Below are positions 1 to 5,762 of a stretch of 7,135 nt of DNA, one piece after another. Position 1 is the stretch's first letter. The number at the start of each line of letters is the position of its first letter. Origin of the DNA: Candidatus Falkowiibacteriota bacterium (GTDB lineage Bacteria; Patescibacteriota; Patescibacteriia; Patescibacteriales; SZUA-104); contig JALUVW010000111.1 in the NCBI GenBank assembly GCA_027020105.1, forward strand, positions 1-7,135, given 5' to 3'. Made by a program: the position numbers and the translations under genes. The notes under the pieces were generated by a model, which saw only the letters and a program-made list of their open reading frames with translations, was not told where the DNA came from and searched no databases.

Positions 1-1338
1 ATCATAACCTCCGGTTTTGGCTGTAAGCGGGTGGATAAAAAGGTAAAACAGGCAATGGAACCGGTTACTTTGAAATATTGGCGTGTTTGGGACGGTTCCG
101 ACGACTTCTCCGACATCATCGCCAAGTATAACAAAATACATCCTTATATTACGATTAATTACCGCAAATTTCGTTATGCCGAATACGAAGAAGAACTGCT
201 TAACGCCTTGGCGGAGGATAGGGCGCCGGACATTGTTTCCATCCACAATACCTGGGTAAGAAAATACCAAAACAAAATTGAACCGATGCCGGATGAAATT
301 ACCATGGCCTATCCGATAGAAAGAGGGTCGATAAAAAAGGAGGTTATTCCGGAATTGCGCACCAATAAAAGCATATCGCTGAAAGAGATAAAAAATGATT
401 TTATAGACACGGTTTACAAAGACGTGGTCATAGAAGAAGACGGAAAAGAACGCGTTTACGGCTTGCCGCTCTCGGTTGACACCTTGGCCATGTATTATAA
501 TAAGGATTTGTTTAATAATGCCGGCATTGTTGATCCGCCGGCGTACTGGGACAAGGATTTCCAGAAAAAAGTGAAACAGCTTACGAAGATAAACGCGAAG
601 GGCGATATAATCCAGTCGGGAATAGCTTTGGGCGGCAGTTCCAATATTGAACGGTATAGCGACATATTATCGGTTTTGATGATGCAGAACGGGGCGGAAA
701 TGTTAAGCGATTCCGGGCGAGTTATGTTCGCCTCCGTTCCCGACATATTTAAGGAGCGAAAATTCAGCCCGGGCATGGAGGCCTTGCGGTTTTATACGGA
801 TTTTGCCAACCCCGCCAAAGAAGTTTACAGCTGGAACAGCGAATTGGACAACTCCATAGATATGTTCATTAACGGTAAATTGGCGATCGTGTTCGGGTAC
901 GCTTACCATTTGCCCATAATCAAAGCCAAGGCGCCAAAGCTTAATTTCGCCGTTGCTCCGTTGCCGCAAATTAAAAATTCGCAAAAAATCAATTACGCCA
1001 ATTACTGGGTGGAAACCGTTTTGAAAAAAAGCGAACATCCCGATATCGCCTGGGATTTTGTCCAATTCGCCACTCGCGCCGAGAATGTTAAATCGTATTT
1101 AAAGAAAACGAAAAAACCGACCGCCCTGCGTTCGTTGATTGAGGAACAGCTTGAAGATGACGAAATTGACGTATTCGCCGGTCAGCTCTTAACGGCCAAA
1201 AGCTGGTATCGCGGCAAGGACTCTAACGCTATGGAGAAGATTTTCAAGGAAATGATTGACAGCACAAACGCCGATCCGAAAAAAATCAACGACATTATCA
1301 GTTCGGCGGCCGGCAAGGTCCAGCAAACGATTAAGTGA
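1..1338 (+). CDS. Extracellular solute-binding lipoprotein (ABC transporter family 1 type), 5' partial
   Basis: The frame is open to the left edge, so the gene is truncated at its 5' end; 445 residues are visible. A GTG at 31 could be read as a start, but the upstream codons read ITSGFGCKR. This resembles the end of a lipoprotein signal peptide, with Cys8 (bases 22-24) as the lipidation site, so the real start lies outside the window. The mature part looks like a family 1 extracellular solute-binding protein (periplasmic-binding fold, sugar-type). Supporting features are an early PVTLKYWRVWD strand, a DIVSIHNTW segment, MYYNKDLF at about residues 164-171 followed by NNAGI, a late FGYAYHLP segment, and an AWDFVQFAT segment near the C-terminus. 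The likely role is capture of a sugar or other small solute outside the membrane for an ABC importer. No permease or ATPase gene is visible, so the substrate is unknown. The stop is TGA. Family call is good; substrate cannot be inferred. Confidence 0.85.
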   Translation: MITSGFGCKRVDKKVKQAMEPVTLKYWRVWDGSDDFSDIIAKYNKIHPYITINYRKFRYAEYEEELLNALAEDRAPDIVSIHNTWVRKYQNKIEPMPDEITMAYPIERGSIKKEVIPELRTNKSISLKEIKNDFIDTVYKDVVIEEDGKERVYGLPLSVDTLAMYYNKDLFNNAGIVDPPAYWDKDFQKKVKQLTKINAKGDIIQSGIALGGSSNIERYSDILSVLMMQNGAEMLSDSGRVMFASVPDIFKERKFSPGMEALRFYTDFANPAKEVYSWNSELDNSIDMFINGKLAIVFGYAYHLPIIKAKAPKLNFAVAPLPQIKNSQKINYANYWVETVLKKSEHPDIAWDFVQFATRAENVKSYLKKTKKPTALRSLIEEQLEDDEIDVFAGQLLTAKSWYRGKDSNAMEKIFKEMIDSTNADPKKINDIISSAAGKVQQTIK

Positions 1339-1345
1339 TAGCTTG

Positions 1346-1426
1346 AAGTTTATAATTCTAAACTTAAAATCGGAAATTAGCGATAGCTGAATGTCATTAT
1401 TGAACAAATCTCCAATTTCTGATTTT
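1346..1426. repeat. Imperfect nested inverted repeats in the lipoprotein-pilin spacer
   Basis: The 98-bp spacer holds two inverted repeats. AAGTTTA (1346-1352) pairs perfectly with TAAACTT (1359-1365) around a 6-nt loop. The 15-nt arm at 1366-1380 pairs with 1412-1426, with one mismatch and one G-T pair. The second arm runs into five T residues, so weak termination is possible, but the stem is AT-rich. No Shine-Dalgarno or convincing promoter is visible before the pilin gene, which could be cotranscribed with the lipoprotein gene. Confidence 0.5.
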
Positions 1427-1436
1427 TAACTCTAAA

Positions 1437-1919
1437 ATGAGCAAATTGTTAAAACGCGTAACTTTGTTGTTCGTCGTATTGTTTATCGCGCTTTTTGGTT
1501 TAAACGCGTCCTTGGCGGCGGACACCGTGCTGGACGAGCTTGATAAATTGCCGGGCGACATTAATTGTTCCACCGTTAAAATAGATGATTACAGCGACGA
1601 GGTGAAGGCGCAAATAAAACAATATTGCGGCGATTATGAGTTGGATGATTTTGCCGCCATTGTCGTCAGGATTTCACAGATTATCTTGGGGGTTACCGGC
1701 TCCTTGGCGCTGCTTTTCTTTATTTACGGCGGAGTTATGTTTTTGATTTCCGGCGGGAGCAGTGAAAGGGTGGCGACGGCAAGAAGCATCATTGTCGGCG
1801 CGGTTGTCGGAATATTTATCGTGTTTACCAGCTATATGATAATCGGGTTTGTCTTTAAGGCGACCGGAGCCGACACTTCCGGCACGGCATGGTCAAGAAC
1901 GGACTGGTTCAGCAAATAG
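1437..1919 (+). CDS. TrbC/VirB2-like type IV secretion pilin family membrane protein
   Basis: The protein has 160 residues. It begins with a basic, hydrophobic signal peptide (about 1-27, KLLKRV followed by a Leu/Val/Phe-rich core) with a plausible cleavage after the S-L-A motif near residue 27. A short exported region contains two cysteines, C44 and C64, which could form a disulfide. Two membrane helices follow at about 74-104 and 117-140. The first ends in YGGVMFLISGG, and the cytoplasmic-type turn reads SSERVATARSII. This signal-plus-two-helix pattern with GG...SGG...AR is that of TrbC/VirB2-like pilins, which recur in CPR genomes often without a full conjugation system. No other secretion genes are present, so a role in a surface appendage is inferred from the family only. 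No Shine-Dalgarno precedes the ATG. Confidence 0.75.
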   Translation: MSKLLKRVTLLFVVLFIALFGLNASLAADTVLDELDKLPGDINCSTVKIDDYSDEVKAQIKQYCGDYELDDFAAIVVRISQIILGVTGSLALLFFIYGGVMFLISGGSSERVATARSIIVGAVVGIFIVFTSYMIIGFVFKATGADTSGTAWSRTDWFSK

Positions 1920-2052
1920 TTGTTTTTATTAATAAGCTATTTATTGTTGAAAGTAAATTTTGAAAATTGGATTTTGAATTTATTTGAAGTTTGTAATTTT
2001 AAATTTGATGCTTGGTTCTGTGTTTAAATGTTAATAGATACTATATAATGAT
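1920..2052 (+). promoter_or_regulatory. AT-rich spacer with possible -10 element for the RodZ-like gene
   Basis: The 133-bp spacer is low-complexity AT-rich sequence with repeated TTTGAA and GAAGTTTGTAA-type words. A consensus TATAAT at 2044-2049 ends only 3 nt before the ATG at 2053. TAGATA (2035-2040) lies 17 nt after TTGGTT (2012-2017), a weaker alternative pair. Either would give a very short or absent 5' leader. A weak hairpin, AAATAG (1913-1918) with CTATTT, sits at the pilin stop. The promoter call is tentative because no strong -35 accompanies the TATAAT. Confidence 0.3.
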
Positions 2053-2727
2053 ATGAATCAATTCCGAGCCAACAGGATTCTCCTTGACTCCGAAACGGTG
2101 GCGGAGCAATTAAGAAGCGCCCGCCGGGAAAAAAATTTGAAACTTGAAGACGCGGCGCGAAAACTGAATATTGGCCAAAAGTATCTTGAGGCGTTGGAAA
2201 AAGGAGATTTTGGCAAGCTGCCTACCGGAGTTTACGGGAAAAATTTTTTACGGGAGTACTCTGTTTTTTTGGGGCTGGATTATAATGAATTGGAAAAAAT
2301 TTTCCAAAAAGAACTGGACGCGGCCGGAAGCTCTCCTCGGCATAAATTATTTTCAAGACAGGTGGCAAAAACGCGGTATTTTTTGGCAATGCCGAAAATT
2401 ATTAAAAATTTTATCATATCAATCGTTGTCGTAACTTGCTTTATCTACCTCGCCTTGGCCGTAAAAGCGATTGTCTCCCCGCCTTATTTGCTTATAACAA
2501 GTCCTCGGGAAAATTTCGCCACCAAAGAAAAAACGATTAACATAGCGGGAGTGGCGGAAGCCGAATCGCAAATCGCCATTAACGGCAAGCAGGCGTTGAC
2601 CGATGAAAACGGGAATTTCAGCGAAACCGTCAGTTTGAGGAACGGCATCAATGTTATTACCATAACGGCGAAAAAAAGATACGGCCGTGAAAAAATCATA
2701 AAAAGGCAAGTGCTGGTAAAAGAGTGA
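2053..2727 (+). CDS. RodZ-like HTH / single-pass membrane protein with extracytoplasmic Ig-like domain
   Basis: The 224-residue protein has three parts. Residues about 14-85 form an XRE/RodZ-type helix-turn-helix: EQLRSARREKNLKLEDAARK, then YLEALEKGDF, then a LPTGVYGKNFLREYSVFLGLD segment typical of RodZ-family N-termini. A basic linker (96-118) leads into one membrane helix at about 119-141. The C-terminal part (about 145-224) has repeating beta-strand character (ITSPRENFATKEKTINIAG, then AINGKQALTDENGNFSETV, then NVITITAKKRYG), like bacterial Ig-like or glucodextranase-B-type domains. By family analogy it links a cytoplasmic partner such as MreB to the envelope and helps set cell shape, but mreB is not in view. 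The ATG at 2053 is used because the ATG at 2048 runs into TGA after two codons. It is shorter than E. coli RodZ. The stop is TGA. Confidence 0.75.
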   Translation: MNQFRANRILLDSETVAEQLRSARREKNLKLEDAARKLNIGQKYLEALEKGDFGKLPTGVYGKNFLREYSVFLGLDYNELEKIFQKELDAAGSSPRHKLFSRQVAKTRYFLAMPKIIKNFIISIVVVTCFIYLALAVKAIVSPPYLLITSPRENFATKEKTINIAGVAEAESQIAINGKQALTDENGNFSETVSLRNGINVITITAKKRYGREKIIKRQVLVKE

Positions 2728-2756
2728 TTGCGTTTTTTGGTTAAATGATATATTAT
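2728..2756 (+). promoter_or_regulatory. Candidate sigma70-type promoter upstream of recA
   Basis: TTGCGT (2728-2733) and TATTAT (2751-2756) are separated by exactly 17 nt and begin immediately after the stop of the RodZ-like gene. The predicted start is near 2763, about 150 nt upstream of recA. A hairpin followed by T residues lies between this promoter and recA. Called by eye. Confidence 0.45.
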
Positions 2757-2762
2757 TGAAGT

Positions 2763-2865
2763 AAGGAGCCGTCGCCAAGCCTTGGTTTTGCCCGAATTTC
2801 CGCATTTTGACAAAATCGGCGTTTGACGAGTTCTTAAAAAGGGAGGAGGATGGCCTTCTTTTTTT
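2763..2865 (+). ncRNA. Candidate structured leader or small RNA ahead of recA
   Basis: No gene is evident in this stretch, which runs from the predicted transcription start to a terminator-like hairpin. By-eye pairing gives CCAA (2775-2778) with TTGG (2782-2785). A hairpin CCG plus ATTTT (2800-2808, one bulged C) pairs with AAAAT plus CGG (2812-2819). An alternative long-range stem, CGTC plus GCC (2770-2776), pairs with GGC (2818-2820) and GACG (2825-2828). The long-range stem and the CGG hairpin compete for 2818-2819. I recognise no known RNA family: it lacks the SRP RNA core and does not match riboswitches I can recall. It could be an sRNA, a recA attenuator or chance pairing. Confidence 0.3.
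2836..2865 (+). terminator. Terminator-like hairpin between the RodZ-like gene and recA
   Basis: AAAAAGGGAGG (2836-2846) can pair with CCTTCTTTTTT (2854-2864), with two G-U pairs and a 7-nt loop, and the 3' arm is itself a run of seven T residues. It would end transcripts from the RodZ-like gene and from the candidate promoter at 2728. The GC core is only five pairs, so termination may be partial. The 5' arm also contains an AGGAGG sequence just before an ATG at 2850. Confidence 0.5.
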
Positions 2866-2893
2866 ATTTAATCGGCCTTAATATCTTAATATT

Positions 2894-2899
2894 TATAAT
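2894..2899 (+). promoter_or_regulatory. Consensus -10 element close to the recA start
   Basis: A perfect TATAAT lies 14 nt before the ATG at 2914. No -35 resembling TTGACA occurs 16-18 nt upstream (the 17-nt position reads ATCGGC). If used, the transcript would begin about 7 nt before the ATG and carry almost no leader. Such hexamers are expected by chance in AT-rich spacers. Confidence 0.3.
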
Positions 2900-2913
2900 T
2901 AAAATTGAAAATT

Positions 2914-3951
2914 ATGTCTATGAATAATAAAAGCAATAAAAGCCGGGAATCCAACGAAGAAAAAATAGCCGCCGCCATGGCCGCCGTGGAGCAGATAAAA
3001 AACAAATTTGGCGAAGGCGCCATTATGAAATTCGGAGAGGCGCGAAAGACCGCGGTTGACGCCATTCCGACCGGCTGCCTGTCGCTTGATATCGCTTTGG
3101 GGATTAACGGCGTTCCCAGGGGGCGCATCATTGAAGTGTTCGGGCCGGAGGCGTCCGGCAAAACCACGTTGGCGCAGCATATCGTGTCCGAAGTGCAGAA
3201 AACGGGGGGAGTGGCGGCCTTTATTGACGCCGAGCACGCTTTGGACCCGGAATACGCGGCAAAAATCGGAGTAAACGTCAAGGAACTGCTTATCTCGCAG
3301 CCGGATACCGGAGAGCAGGCTTTGGAAATATTGGAAACATTGGTGCGCTCCAACGCCGTGGACGTAATTGTGGTTGACAGCGTGGCGGCTCTTGTTCCGC
3401 AAAAAGAAATAGAAGGCGATATGGGAGATTCTCATATGGGGCTGCAAGCGCGTTTAATGAGCCAGGCGCTGCGCAAGCTTACCGGCATTGTGTCCAAAAC
3501 CAAAACTGTAATTATTTTCATCAATCAAATCAGGCTTAAAATAGGCGTGTTTTTCGGCAATCCGGAAACCACCACCGGCGGCACGGCTTTGAAGTTCTAT
3601 TCATCGGTAAGAATTGAAGTAAGGCGTTCGGCGCAAATAAAACAAGGGGATAAAATTATCGGCAATCGCGTAAAAACCAAGATAGTAAAAAACAAGGTGG
3701 CGGCGCCGTTTAAAACCTGCGAATTTGACATTATGTATAATGAGGGCATTTCAATCGCCGGCGACTTGCTGGACACCGGCGCGGCTTACGGAGTGATTAG
3801 CAAGTCGGGAAATTCATACGGCTACGGCGACATCAAACTGGGCGTGGGCCGCGAGAACGCCAAAAGATTTTTGCGGGCGGATAAAAAATTAATGAAAGAG
3901 ATTAGGAAGAAAATATTAAGCGAGGTTAAGGCGAGGGAAATGGAGGAATAA
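2914..3951 (+). CDS. recA: Recombinase RecA
   Basis: This is RecA, the ATP-dependent strand-exchange protein of homologous recombination and, where present, the SOS co-protease. From the ATG at 2914 it has 345 residues, close to the family norm. An in-frame TTG at 2905 would add only three residues, and an ATG at 2920 is equally plausible. Visible motifs are the N-terminal [19 protein letters not shown] helix and Walker [10 protein letters not shown] at 77-85, with Ala where many RecAs have Ser. Others are DAEHALDP, the Walker B strand [12 protein letters not shown], the loop 1 region [19 protein letters not shown], and loop 2 with [20 protein letters not shown]. The central core ends in KVAAPFK, and a short C-terminal domain follows ([15 protein letters not shown]). 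The usual very acidic C-tail is short, ending EMEE. No recX follows; the gene runs straight into a bidirectional terminator facing efp. No SOS box or Shine-Dalgarno was recognised. Confidence 0.97.
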   Translation: MSMNNKSNKSRESNEEKIAAAMAAVEQIKNKFGEGAIMKFGEARKTAVDAIPTGCLSLDIALGINGVPRGRIIEVFGPEASGKTTLAQHIVSEVQKTGGVAAFIDAEHALDPEYAAKIGVNVKELLISQPDTGEQALEILETLVRSNAVDVIVVDSVAALVPQKEIEGDMGDSHMGLQARLMSQALRKLTGIVSKTKTVIIFINQIRLKIGVFFGNPETTTGGTALKFYSSVRIEVRRSAQIKQGDKIIGNRVKTKIVKNKVAAPFKTCEFDIMYNEGISIAGDLLDTGAAYGVISKSGNSYGYGDIKLGVGRENAKRFLRADKKLMKEIRKKILSEVKAREMEE

Positions 3952-3955
3952 GTTT

Positions 3956-4066
3956 AGTTGAAAGTTTGTAAAGTTTAAAAGTTATAAAGTGATAACATAA
4001 AAAAGAGGCCTCAAAAGGCCTCTTTTTTTATAATCAATTCACTTTAAACTTTACAAACTTTCAACT
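3956..4066. repeat. 24-bp perfect inverted repeat flanking the recA/efp terminator
   Basis: The arm at 3956-3979 (begins AGTTGAAAGTTTG) is an exact reverse complement of 4043-4066. The terminator hairpin lies in the 63-nt space between them. The left arm continues as GTTTAAAAGTTATAAAGT, and a matching ACTTTATAACT piece appears outside the right arm (4065-4075), so segments are shuffled between the two sides. The left side reads as degenerate tandem 7-9-nt units of the form GTT..AAA. Confidence 0.85.
3999..4029. terminator. Bidirectional intrinsic terminator between recA and efp
   Basis: A 13-bp perfect stem (3999-4011 with 4016-4028) has core AGAGGCCT/AGGCCTCT and a CAAA loop. It is bordered by six A residues on the left and seven T residues on the right. 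Read on either strand it gives a GC-rich stem followed by a U-run, so it can stop both recA and the convergent reverse operon ending at efp. Confidence 0.93.
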
Positions 4067-4077
4067 TTATAACTAAT

Positions 4078-4635
4078 TTACACTCTTTCAACGTATTCCC
4101 CCGTATCCGTGTTAACCCTGATTATGTCGCCTTCGTTTACGAATAGCGGCACGCTGATTGACGCGCCGGTTTCCAGTTCAACCATTTTATTGACATTGCC
4201 GGCGGAATTTCCTTTCACCCCCGGAGGAGCGCTTACCACTTTAAGTTCAATTTTTACCGGCAAATCAATCGCCACCGGCTTTCCTTGAAAATAAAGCACA
4301 TCAACGTCAATGCCGTCTTTCAGAAATTTTTGTTTTTCTCCGATTTGGTCAATTTCAATGCTGAATTGCTCGTAAGTTTCATTATCCATCAGGTGCGCCT
4401 CGCGTTCGTCTTTATACAAAAAATTCGCCCTCTTTTTTTCAGTGTCCGCTTCTTGGGCCTTGTCGTTTCCCTGGAATGTTTTATCCAGAACATTGCCGGT
4501 TATCAAATTTTTCAGCTTAACCTTCAAAACAGCGCCGCCCCTGCCCATCTTATGATGATCGGCCTTGATGACGACATACGGCTCGTCGGCGATATTCAAC
4601 AGCTTGCCGATTTTTATTTCATTAATGCTTAACAT
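4078..4635 (-). CDS. efp: Elongation factor P
   Basis: EF-P enters the ribosomal E site and relieves stalling at polyproline stretches. The 185-residue length is typical, with the N-terminal KOW-like domain (about 1-64) and two OB-type domains (about 65-128 and 129-185). Matching motifs are DEPYVVIKADHHKMGRGGA, VKLKNLITG near 40-48, and the C-terminal signature region TGASISVPLFVNEGD then VNTDTGEYVERV. The loop-tip residue equivalent to E. coli Lys34 is Arg32 here (bases 4540-4542, context M-G-R-G-G), so lysylation of the EpmA/EpmB type is not expected. It is the last gene of the reverse block. It lies 81 nt after rpsR, with a structured element ending 8 nt before its ATG and no Shine-Dalgarno. 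It terminates at the shared terminator. Confidence 0.95.
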   Translation of the reverse strand: MLSINEIKIGKLLNIADEPYVVIKADHHKMGRGGAVLKVKLKNLITGNVLDKTFQGNDKAQEADTEKKRANFLYKDEREAHLMDNETYEQFSIEIDQIGEKQKFLKDGIDVDVLYFQGKPVAIDLPVKIELKVVSAPPGVKGNSAGNVNKMVELETGASISVPLFVNEGDIIRVNTDTGEYVERV

Positions 4636-4643
4636 AAAATAAT

Positions 4644-4711
4644 TTCTACCGTCCCCTCGCCATCGAGAGGAGCGGGGTTCGGACGGCTTTAAGCCGCGAA
4701 ACCCGGTAGAA
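4644..4711 (-). other. Compact three-way-junction RNA candidate in the rpsR-efp spacer
   Basis: In plus-strand coordinates, a perfect 8-bp closing stem (TTCTACCG 4644-4651 with CGGTAGAA 4704-4711) encloses two hairpins. The first is CTCG/CGAG (4656-4659 with 4664-4667) with supporting CCCC/GGGG pairing (4653-4656 with 4674-4677). The second is GGTTCG (4676-4681) with CGAAACC (4697-4703), topped by CGGCT/AGCCG (4684-4688 with 4692-4696). Some bases can join either hairpin. The element is visibly GC-richer than the adjoining spacers. It has no T-run on the transcribed strand, so it is not an ordinary terminator. It could be a cis-acting RNA for efp, a processing site, or a dispersed GC-rich repeat. 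Confidence 0.55.
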
Positions 4712-4716
4712 TAACG

Positions 4717-4938
4717 TTATCTTCTTATAAACGGCAGCAATACCATTATGCGCGCCCTCTTGATGGCGGTGGCCAATTTTCTTTGGTGCCACGAACAAGT
4801 CCCCGTCCTTTTCCTGGGCAGAATCTTCATATAAGAATTGATGAAGCGGCGCAGGGTTTCCGTGTCCTTGTAGTCAATTTCATTGATGTTGTTAACGCAA
4901 AAATGGCATTTTTTTTCTTTTTTAATGATGTTTTCCAT
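4717..4938 (-). CDS. rpsR: 30S ribosomal protein S18
   Basis: The 73-residue protein is a standard bacterial S18, which binds S6 and 16S rRNA in the platform of the small subunit. The zinc-binding form is intact: C11-x2-C14 (KKCHFC) and C48-x2-H51 (GTCSWH). The rRNA-binding part reads [13 protein letters not shown], then [11 protein letters not shown], then [20 protein letters not shown]. The order rpsF-ssb-rpsR on one strand is the classical bacterial cluster. The gene starts 41 nt after ssb. No Shine-Dalgarno is visible upstream of its ATG. A short palindrome, ATAACGTTAT (4711-4720), overlaps its stop. Confidence 0.96.
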   Translation of the reverse strand: MENIIKKEKKCHFCVNNINEIDYKDTETLRRFINSYMKILPRKRTGTCSWHQRKLATAIKRARIMVLLPFIRR

Positions 4939-4979
4939 ATAAGTTACGTGTTTAAAATTATTATTCGCGTTATGTTAAA

Positions 4980-5465
4980 TTAAAAAGGTATGTTTTCCAC
5001 CTTAATGTCTTCCTCGTCGGCGTCCGCGTCCATTCCTCCCACCGGTTCGTTCGCGTCAATTATCGGTTCCGCGTTGGGAGCGGGCTGTTCTTGGCTTGGC
5101 GCCGGCGCGGGTGTTGGGGCGTTGTTCGCGACTCCGCCCCTGCTGTCAAGCATAATCATATTGTCCGCGATAATTTCGGTGCGGTATCGTTTTACGCCGT
5201 CCTCGCCGGTCCAGTCCCTTGTTTGCATTCGCCCTTCTATGTAAACTTTTGAGCCCTTGCGCAGATATTGTCCGCAAATTTCAGCTAGCCGTCTCCACGC
5301 GACAATGTTATGGAACTCCGCCCTTTCCTGCCTTTGTCCTTGTTGGTCTTTCCAGACAAAGTTGGTCGCCACCGCGAAAGAAGCGACCGTTATTCCCGAC
5401 GGAGTTGTTTTCACTTCGGGATCTCTGGTTAGATTCCCGATAATCATAGCCTTGTTTAAATTCAT
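4980..5465 (-). CDS. ssb: Single-stranded DNA-binding protein
   Basis: The protein has 161 residues. The OB-fold DNA-binding domain occupies about 1-110: [19 protein letters not shown], then [13 protein letters not shown], then [20 protein letters not shown], then [16 protein letters not shown], then [17 protein letters not shown] flexible Pro/Ala/Glu-rich linker (about 111-145) leads to an acidic tail ending [11 protein letters not shown]. The tip keeps the I-P-F residues used to recruit replication and repair partners, though VEN replaces the usual run of Asp before it. It protects single-stranded DNA in replication, recombination and repair, which is functionally close to RecA encoded on the facing strand. 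It follows rpsF after an unusually long 284-nt gap containing its own candidate promoter. Confidence 0.96.
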   Translation of the reverse strand: MNLNKAMIIGNLTRDPEVKTTPSGITVASFAVATNFVWKDQQGQRQERAEFHNIVAWRRLAEICGQYLRKGSKVYIEGRMQTRDWTGEDGVKRYRTEIIADNMIMLDSRGGVANNAPTPAPAPSQEQPAPNAEPIIDANEPVGGMDADADEEDIKVENIPF

Positions 5466-5517
5466 AAAATTTGTTATTCATCAGTCATTCATCTCTTAAA
5501 CAAAATGGATGATTATG

Positions 5518-5546
5518 AATAGAGTTAATAATTAGCAGGATGTCAA
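5518..5546 (-). promoter_or_regulatory. Candidate sigma70-type promoter for ssb-rpsR-efp
   Basis: On the reverse strand a perfect TTGACA (5546 down to 5541) is followed after exactly 17 nt by TCTATT (5523 down to 5518), four of six matches to TATAAT. The predicted start near 5511 leaves a leader of about 45 nt before the ssb ATG. This would let ssb, rpsR and efp be expressed without rpsF. The leader contains several out-of-frame ATGs, including one that opens a three-codon ORF ending in TGA. Confidence 0.5.
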
Positions 5547-5736
5547 AATTTCTAAATTATAAATTATAATTTCTAACAAAACTTCAAATTTCAAATGACT
5601 AAATTTCTAAAATATTTTTATAACTTTTGCGTTAGTCATTAAAGATTTTATTAGAAATTAGGTTAATTAGAAATTAGGAATTTATAAATCGCGTTTTTTG
5701 GAATATTATCGCAAAATACATAAACTACAATTTATG
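5547..5736. repeat. AT-rich spacer between rpsF and ssb with short inverted words
   Basis: No gene is supported here. The stretch holds ATTTCTAA (around 5548, 5569 and 5603) and its reverse complement TTAGAAAT (around 5651 and 5666). It also holds a perfect 9-bp inverted repeat, AATGACTAA (5594-5602) with TTAGTCATT (5632-5640). It may be decayed repeat material. It makes the rpsF-ssb gap much longer than usual. Confidence 0.5.
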
Positions 5737-5762
5737 CGACTTATTGTAATTACAATAAGTCG
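5737..5762. repeat. Perfect 26-bp palindrome overlapping the rpsF stop codon
   Basis: CGACTTATTGTAA followed by its exact reverse complement TTACAATAAGTCG, centred at 5749/5750, spans the last codons and the TAA stop (5750-5752) of rpsF. As RNA it would form a stem of about 11 bp with a tight AU loop. No U-run follows on the transcribed strand, so a classical terminator is unlikely; a 3'-end stabilising hairpin or a dimeric-protein site is possible. Confidence 0.9.

Noticed and set aside
31..33. GTG as the start of the solute-binding protein
   Set aside because: The frame is open to the window edge and the upstream residues look like the end of a lipoprotein signal peptide.
2171..2434. Forward 87-codon ORF in another frame of the RodZ-like gene
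   Set aside because: It lies wholly inside a well-supported gene, and its Trp/Lys-rich translation shows no domain pattern.
2725..2727. UGA recoding (Gracilibacteria/Absconditabacteria code)
   Set aside because: TGA ends the first and third genes at the expected protein ends, so the standard bacterial code fits.
2419..2813. Reverse ORFs opposite the RodZ-like gene
   Set aside because: They are shadows of the forward gene and cross a candidate promoter without any recognisable product.
2905..2907. TTG as the recA start
   Set aside because: It adds only three residues with no ribosome-binding site; ATG at 2914 (or 2920) is the simpler start.
2886..3447. Two long reverse ORFs opposite recA
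   Set aside because: They are antisense shadows of a highly conserved gene, with low-complexity Ser/Ala or His/Arg/Phe-rich translations.
4644..4711. tRNA gene
   Set aside because: It is 68 nt with a closing stem, but it has only two arms, no anticodon arm geometry, no proper T-arm GTTCRA context and no CCA-type acceptor.
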